From Couchioplanes caeruleus (GTDB taxonomy: Bacteria > Actinomycetota > Actinomycetes > Mycobacteriales > Micromonosporaceae), in assembly GCF_003751945.1 (NCBI RefSeq), contig NZ_RJKL01000001.1:5704001-5768000 (forward strand): a stretch of DNA of 64,000 nt. The letters are read 5' to 3'. Positions 61,322 to 64,000 of the stretch are shown piece by piece. Position 1 is the first letter of the stretch. Every line of letters begins with the position of its first letter. The notes under the pieces were generated by a model. That model saw only the letters and a list, made by a program, of their open reading frames with translations. It ran no database searches and was not told where the DNA came from. The translations under genes and the position numbers were made by a program.

Positions 61322-62473
61322 ATGATCGTGCCTGGTTACCGGGACCATCCGCCGACCCGATGGGACCCGATCGCTCCGATTGACCCGGGCGAGGCGGAGG
61401 ACTTCCTGCGTCAGTGCTATCTGGAAAATCCCCGGCTCGGCCCGGTGGAGCCGCGGCTCGCCATCGTCCGCGCGCAGATCGCCGCGACCGGCAGTTACGT
61501 GCACACCACCGAGGAGCTGTCGTACGGCGCGAAGATGGCCTGGCGCAACTCCAGCCGGTGCATCGGCCGACTGTACTGGCGCAGCCTCGTCGTCCTGGAC
61601 CGCCGCCGCGCGCGCACGGCCGACGAGATCTTCTCCCTGCTCGTCCACCACCTGCAGGCGGCCGGCGGGGGTCAGGAGGGCGGCAAGATCCGGCCGGTCA
61701 TCAGCATCTTCGCCGCGGCGCAGCCGGGGCAGCCGTACGCGAAGCTCTGGAACGAGCAGCTCGTCCGCTACGCCGGCTACCGCAGGGACGGTGACGTGGT
61801 GGGCGACCCGCGCCAGGCCGACTTCACGGCGGCGATGGAGGGCTTCGGCTGGCGCGGCAAGGGCGACGCGTTCGACATCCTCCCGCTCGCCGTGGAGGTT
61901 CCCGGCGAACCCGTACGCCTCTACGAACTGCCCGAGCGCGCGGTCCTCGAGGTGCCCGTCACGCACCCCGAGTTCGGCTGGTTCGCCGAGCTGGGCCTGC
62001 GCTGGCACGCGGTGCCGGCCATCTCCAACATGCGCCTGACCATCGGCGGCGTGAACTACCCGCTGGCGCCCTTCAACGGCTGGTACATGGGCAGTGAGAT
62101 CGGCGCCCGCAACTTCGCCGACGCGGACCGGTACAACCTGCTGCCCACCGTGGCCGAGCGGATGGGCCTCGACACGAGCAGCGAGTCCACCCTGTGGCGC
62201 GACCGTGCCCTCGTCGAGCTCAACCGCGCGGTGCTGTGGTCCTTCGAGAAGGCGGGCGTACGGATCAGCGACCACCACACCGAGTCGCAGCGCTTCATGA
62301 GCCACCTGCGCAACGAGGAGAAGGCGGGCCGGCAGGTGCCGGCCGACTGGACCTGGATCGTCCCGCCGATCTCCGGTGGCATCACGCCGGTCTTCCACCG
62401 CTACTACGCGGAGATGGACCTGCGGCCCAACTTCTATCCCAACGAGCACGCCTGCCCGTACGCGCAGAACTAG
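61322..62473 (+). CDS. nos: Bacterial nitric oxide synthase, oxygenase domain only
   Basis: The 383-residue protein has the heme-thiolate motif WRNSSRCIGRLYW, then GWRGKGDAFDILPL, HAVPAISNMRLTIGG with pterin/arginine-site residues, and FNGWYMGSEIGARNFADADR. No reductase domain is fused. It should oxidise arginine to NO and citrulline using partner flavodoxins. ATG 61322 follows GGGGGAGG. Its TAG shares CTAG with the stop of the convergent RNA ligase. Actinomycete NOS functions include nitration and stress protection. Confidence 0.96.
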   Translation: MIVPGYRDHPPTRWDPIAPIDPGEAEDFLRQCYLENPRLGPVEPRLAIVRAQIAATGSYVHTTEELSYGAKMAWRNSSRCIGRLYWRSLVVLDRRRARTADEIFSLLVHHLQAAGGGQEGGKIRPVISIFAAAQPGQPYAKLWNEQLVRYAGYRRDGDVVGDPRQADFTAAMEGFGWRGKGDAFDILPLAVEVPGEPVRLYELPERAVLEVPVTHPEFGWFAELGLRWHAVPAISNMRLTIGGVNYPLAPFNGWYMGSEIGARNFADADRYNLLPTVAERMGLDTSSESTLWRDRALVELNRAVLWSFEKAGVRISDHHTESQRFMSHLRNEEKAGRQVPADWTWIVPPISGGITPVFHRYYAEMDLRPNFYPNEHACPYAQN

Positions 62474-63102
62474 GCGAACTCGTTCACGGCGAAGTCGTCG
62501 CGATGGCGCCACGACGCGTCGGTGCGTACGTGTTCCGCGCGTACCCATTTGAGAAGCTTGAGGGAGAACTCGTCGGCCGGGATGCGGCCGGCGCTGCGCA
62601 CCACGAACCCCTCGGATGTCTCGGGCGTGTGCCGCCGGGCCCACGCCGCCCGCGCCTCGCTGAGGCTGCCTCCGCGGTAGAGGACGGGCACCACCGGCAG
62701 TTCGAGGCGTTGCGCCCAGTCGACCGTGTCGTCCCAGCCGAGCAGCGTGCCGGTCTCGTCCCAGATGCCGAAGACGATGAAGACGCCGGGCAGGTCGCGG
62801 TACGCGATGCTGCGCCGCGCCCACATCGACTCGCCGCAGACCCGCCAGTCGTCCGGGATCCGATAGGCCGTCATCGCCCAGAGCGCCTTCGCCGGCCGGT
62901 CCCACGGCTGGGTGCCGGAGTCGAGGGAACGGGCGTACATGGCGTCGCGGGTGAAGGTGAGGTTGCCGCCGTCGAGTTTCTCCGTCACGACCAGCTCGCC
63001 GTCCAACCAGGACAGATCCTGCTGCACCTTGTCGTCGTCCGTGGCGCCGGGTGAGTCGGGCAGGTGGAAGGTCCGCGGATACTTTCCCGCCTGCCCGCTC
63101 AT
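62470..63102 (-). CDS. RNA ligase, T4 Rnl2-like
   Basis: The 210-residue protein has the nucleotidyltransferase motif I VVTEKLDGGNLTF (Lys nucleophile), motif IIIa-like GVFIVFGIWDETG, motif IV EGFVVRS and motif V FSLKLLKWV. It should seal RNA 3'-OH/5'-phosphate ends with ATP. ATG 63102 overlaps the Pnkp-like stop (TGATG), so both are made together. Confidence 0.92.
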   Translation of the reverse strand: MSGQAGKYPRTFHLPDSPGATDDDKVQQDLSWLDGELVVTEKLDGGNLTFTRDAMYARSLDSGTQPWDRPAKALWAMTAYRIPDDWRVCGESMWARRSIAYRDLPGVFIVFGIWDETGTLLGWDDTVDWAQRLELPVVPVLYRGGSLSEARAAWARRHTPETSEGFVVRSAGRIPADEFSLKLLKWVRAEHVRTDASWRHRDDFAVNEFA

Positions 63103-63998
63103 CAGAAGTCTCCCTCCGCCACCTGGAACACGGTCAGTCCCAGCGCACGCCACATGCGGACGACCTGCTGCCGGTCGTCGAAGACGCCGACGACGCGCCA
63201 GCGGTCGCGGATCTCCCGGTCGAAGATCTCCCGCTTGACGATCGCGTCCTTGCGCGAATCCCCTTCGGGTCGCATGAAGAGTCCTTCGTACGGCACGCCG
63301 ACGTAAAGGTCCAGCCAGGCCTCGGTCTCCGCCCGGCAGACCGCGTCGCGTCCGGAGCAGAAGACGATGGCGTGGCCGGCTGCGTGCATCGCCCGGACCG
63401 CCGTGATGACCGCCGGGTTCGGCAGATCGGAGCCGACCCGGGCCCAGTCGAACGGACTGCGCCCGTCCATGAGTGCCACCGTGCCGTCGATGTCGACGAG
63501 CACGACCGGCGGCAGCTCGGGGTCCGGCCGGTAGACGAGCCCGGGGCCGCCCGGATCGACGTACGGCACCGGCAGCGGCAGGTTCTTGCCCGCCAGGTAC
63601 CGCTCGTGCATGCGGCGGATCGCCGCCTCGCCGACCCGGTCGTCCTCCGGGCGCTCGGCGTCGCGACGCACGCATTCCTCGACGGGTACGTCGGTGAAGT
63701 CGTGCACCTCGAACGTCGCGTGGAAGCGTGCCGCGAGCTCGGCCCACTCGCGGACCGTCTTGGCCCGCAGGTTGGTGTCGTCGACGATCACGTCGCCGTG
63801 GGCGCGCAGCAGCGCCTCGACGGCCGCGCGCTGGGCCTGGGTGACCTGGGCCTCGGCGCGCTGGGTGAAGAGCCGCTCGCCGTGCAGCATCCGCCGCAGG
63901 TCGTCGCGGTTGACCCGGACGACCTGCGGTTGCAGCTTGCGCGCGAAGGTGGTCTTACCCGAGGCGGGCAGGCCCCGCGTGATCAGCAGTCTCGTCAT
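63102..63998 (-). CDS. Polynucleotide kinase-phosphatase, T4 Pnkp-like
   Basis: The 298-residue protein has an N-terminal P-loop kinase (LLITRGLPASGKTTFARKL, with VIVDDTNLRAKTV) and a C-terminal HAD phosphatase (VVLVDIDGTVALMDGRSPFD, IVFCSGRD, then GVFDDRQQVV). This kinase-phosphatase order matches T4 Pnkp: 5'-OH phosphorylation and 3'/cyclic phosphate removal. With the ligase it forms a complete RNA end-healing and sealing operon. ATG 63998 is 2 bp from the window end, so upstream partners are out of view. Confidence 0.94.
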   Translation of the reverse strand: MTRLLITRGLPASGKTTFARKLQPQVVRVNRDDLRRMLHGERLFTQRAEAQVTQAQRAAVEALLRAHGDVIVDDTNLRAKTVREWAELAARFHATFEVHDFTDVPVEECVRRDAERPEDDRVGEAAIRRMHERYLAGKNLPLPVPYVDPGGPGLVYRPDPELPPVVLVDIDGTVALMDGRSPFDWARVGSDLPNPAVITAVRAMHAAGHAIVFCSGRDAVCRAETEAWLDLYVGVPYEGLFMRPEGDSRKDAIVKREIFDREIRDRWRVVGVFDDRQQVVRMWRALGLTVFQVAEGDF

Positions 63999-64000
63999 TC

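Noticed and set aside
1..64000. CRISPR arrays, rRNA genes, intact insertion sequences or prophage structural genes
   Set aside because: Searched by eye for spaced repeats, rRNA motifs, transposase DDE blocks and phage modules; none is intact. Tandem repeats found are coding or microsatellite without spacers.

Overview
The window is high-GC DNA from a filamentous actinomycete, most likely Micromonosporaceae and plausibly Actinoplanes or a relative. This rests on the codon and base bias, many GTG and TTG starts, the argS-lysA-hom-thrC-thrB-rho backbone, mycothiol-type DinB proteins, secreted CBM-chitinases and a methyl-accepting chemotaxis protein (Actinoplanes has motile spores). Species is inference. 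About ten genes have a TANNNT -10 hexamer 6-7 nt before the start codon, so leaderless mRNAs appear common here.

Layout. 0-13 kb: 3'-truncated carboxylate-amine ligase, two tandem GH18 chitinases, DedA, a PadR/HAAS membrane pair, a GH13 trehalose-synthase-like enzyme, an SDR, a YgiB/YgiC-like pair, two small membrane proteins, a Gfo/Idh/MocA oxidoreductase and a Tat-exported polysaccharide deacetylase. 13-27.5 kb: mixed regulatory and metabolic genes (AraC, STAS, VanZ-like, a VOC protein with a huge disordered N-terminus, beta-lactamase-fold hydrolase, Ser/Thr kinase, ADH with a divergent TetR, mycothiol-dependent enzymes), plus two gene remnants (ECF sigma, zinc ADH).

27.7-37 kb is the most distinctive accessory region. 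A MerR-controlled operon carries a Cys-rich protein, a rhodanese tail, MerR and a MerT/MerF-like membrane protein. It is followed by YnfA, then a divergent sulfur module: MFS transporter and MBL-fold/double rhodanese on one side, ArsR-rhodanese and a TusA-glutaredoxin fusion on the other, around a perfect palindrome. A duplicated-domain secreted protein and a rhodanese/GlxA-type regulator pair follow. Together these look like handling of sulfane sulfur and thiophilic metals.

37.1-44.1 kb is bounded by two related 48-bp repeats, each followed by a strong hairpin; the right one lies beside tRNA-Arg. It holds a chemoreceptor, degraded fragments (GGDEF tail, possible transposase and zinc-motif remnants) and a TetR-regulated MFS/SDR set with twin identical operators. 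It may be a small insertion.

44-64 kb is mostly housekeeping: DUF305/DUF3105, argS, lysA, hom, VOC, thrC, then MarR/RND efflux and an MFS separating thrC from thrB, then rho with repeat-expanded N-terminus and a long leader. The right end carries a bacterial nitric oxide synthase oxygenase convergent with a two-gene RNA-repair operon (Pnkp-like kinase-phosphatase and Rnl2-like RNA ligase).
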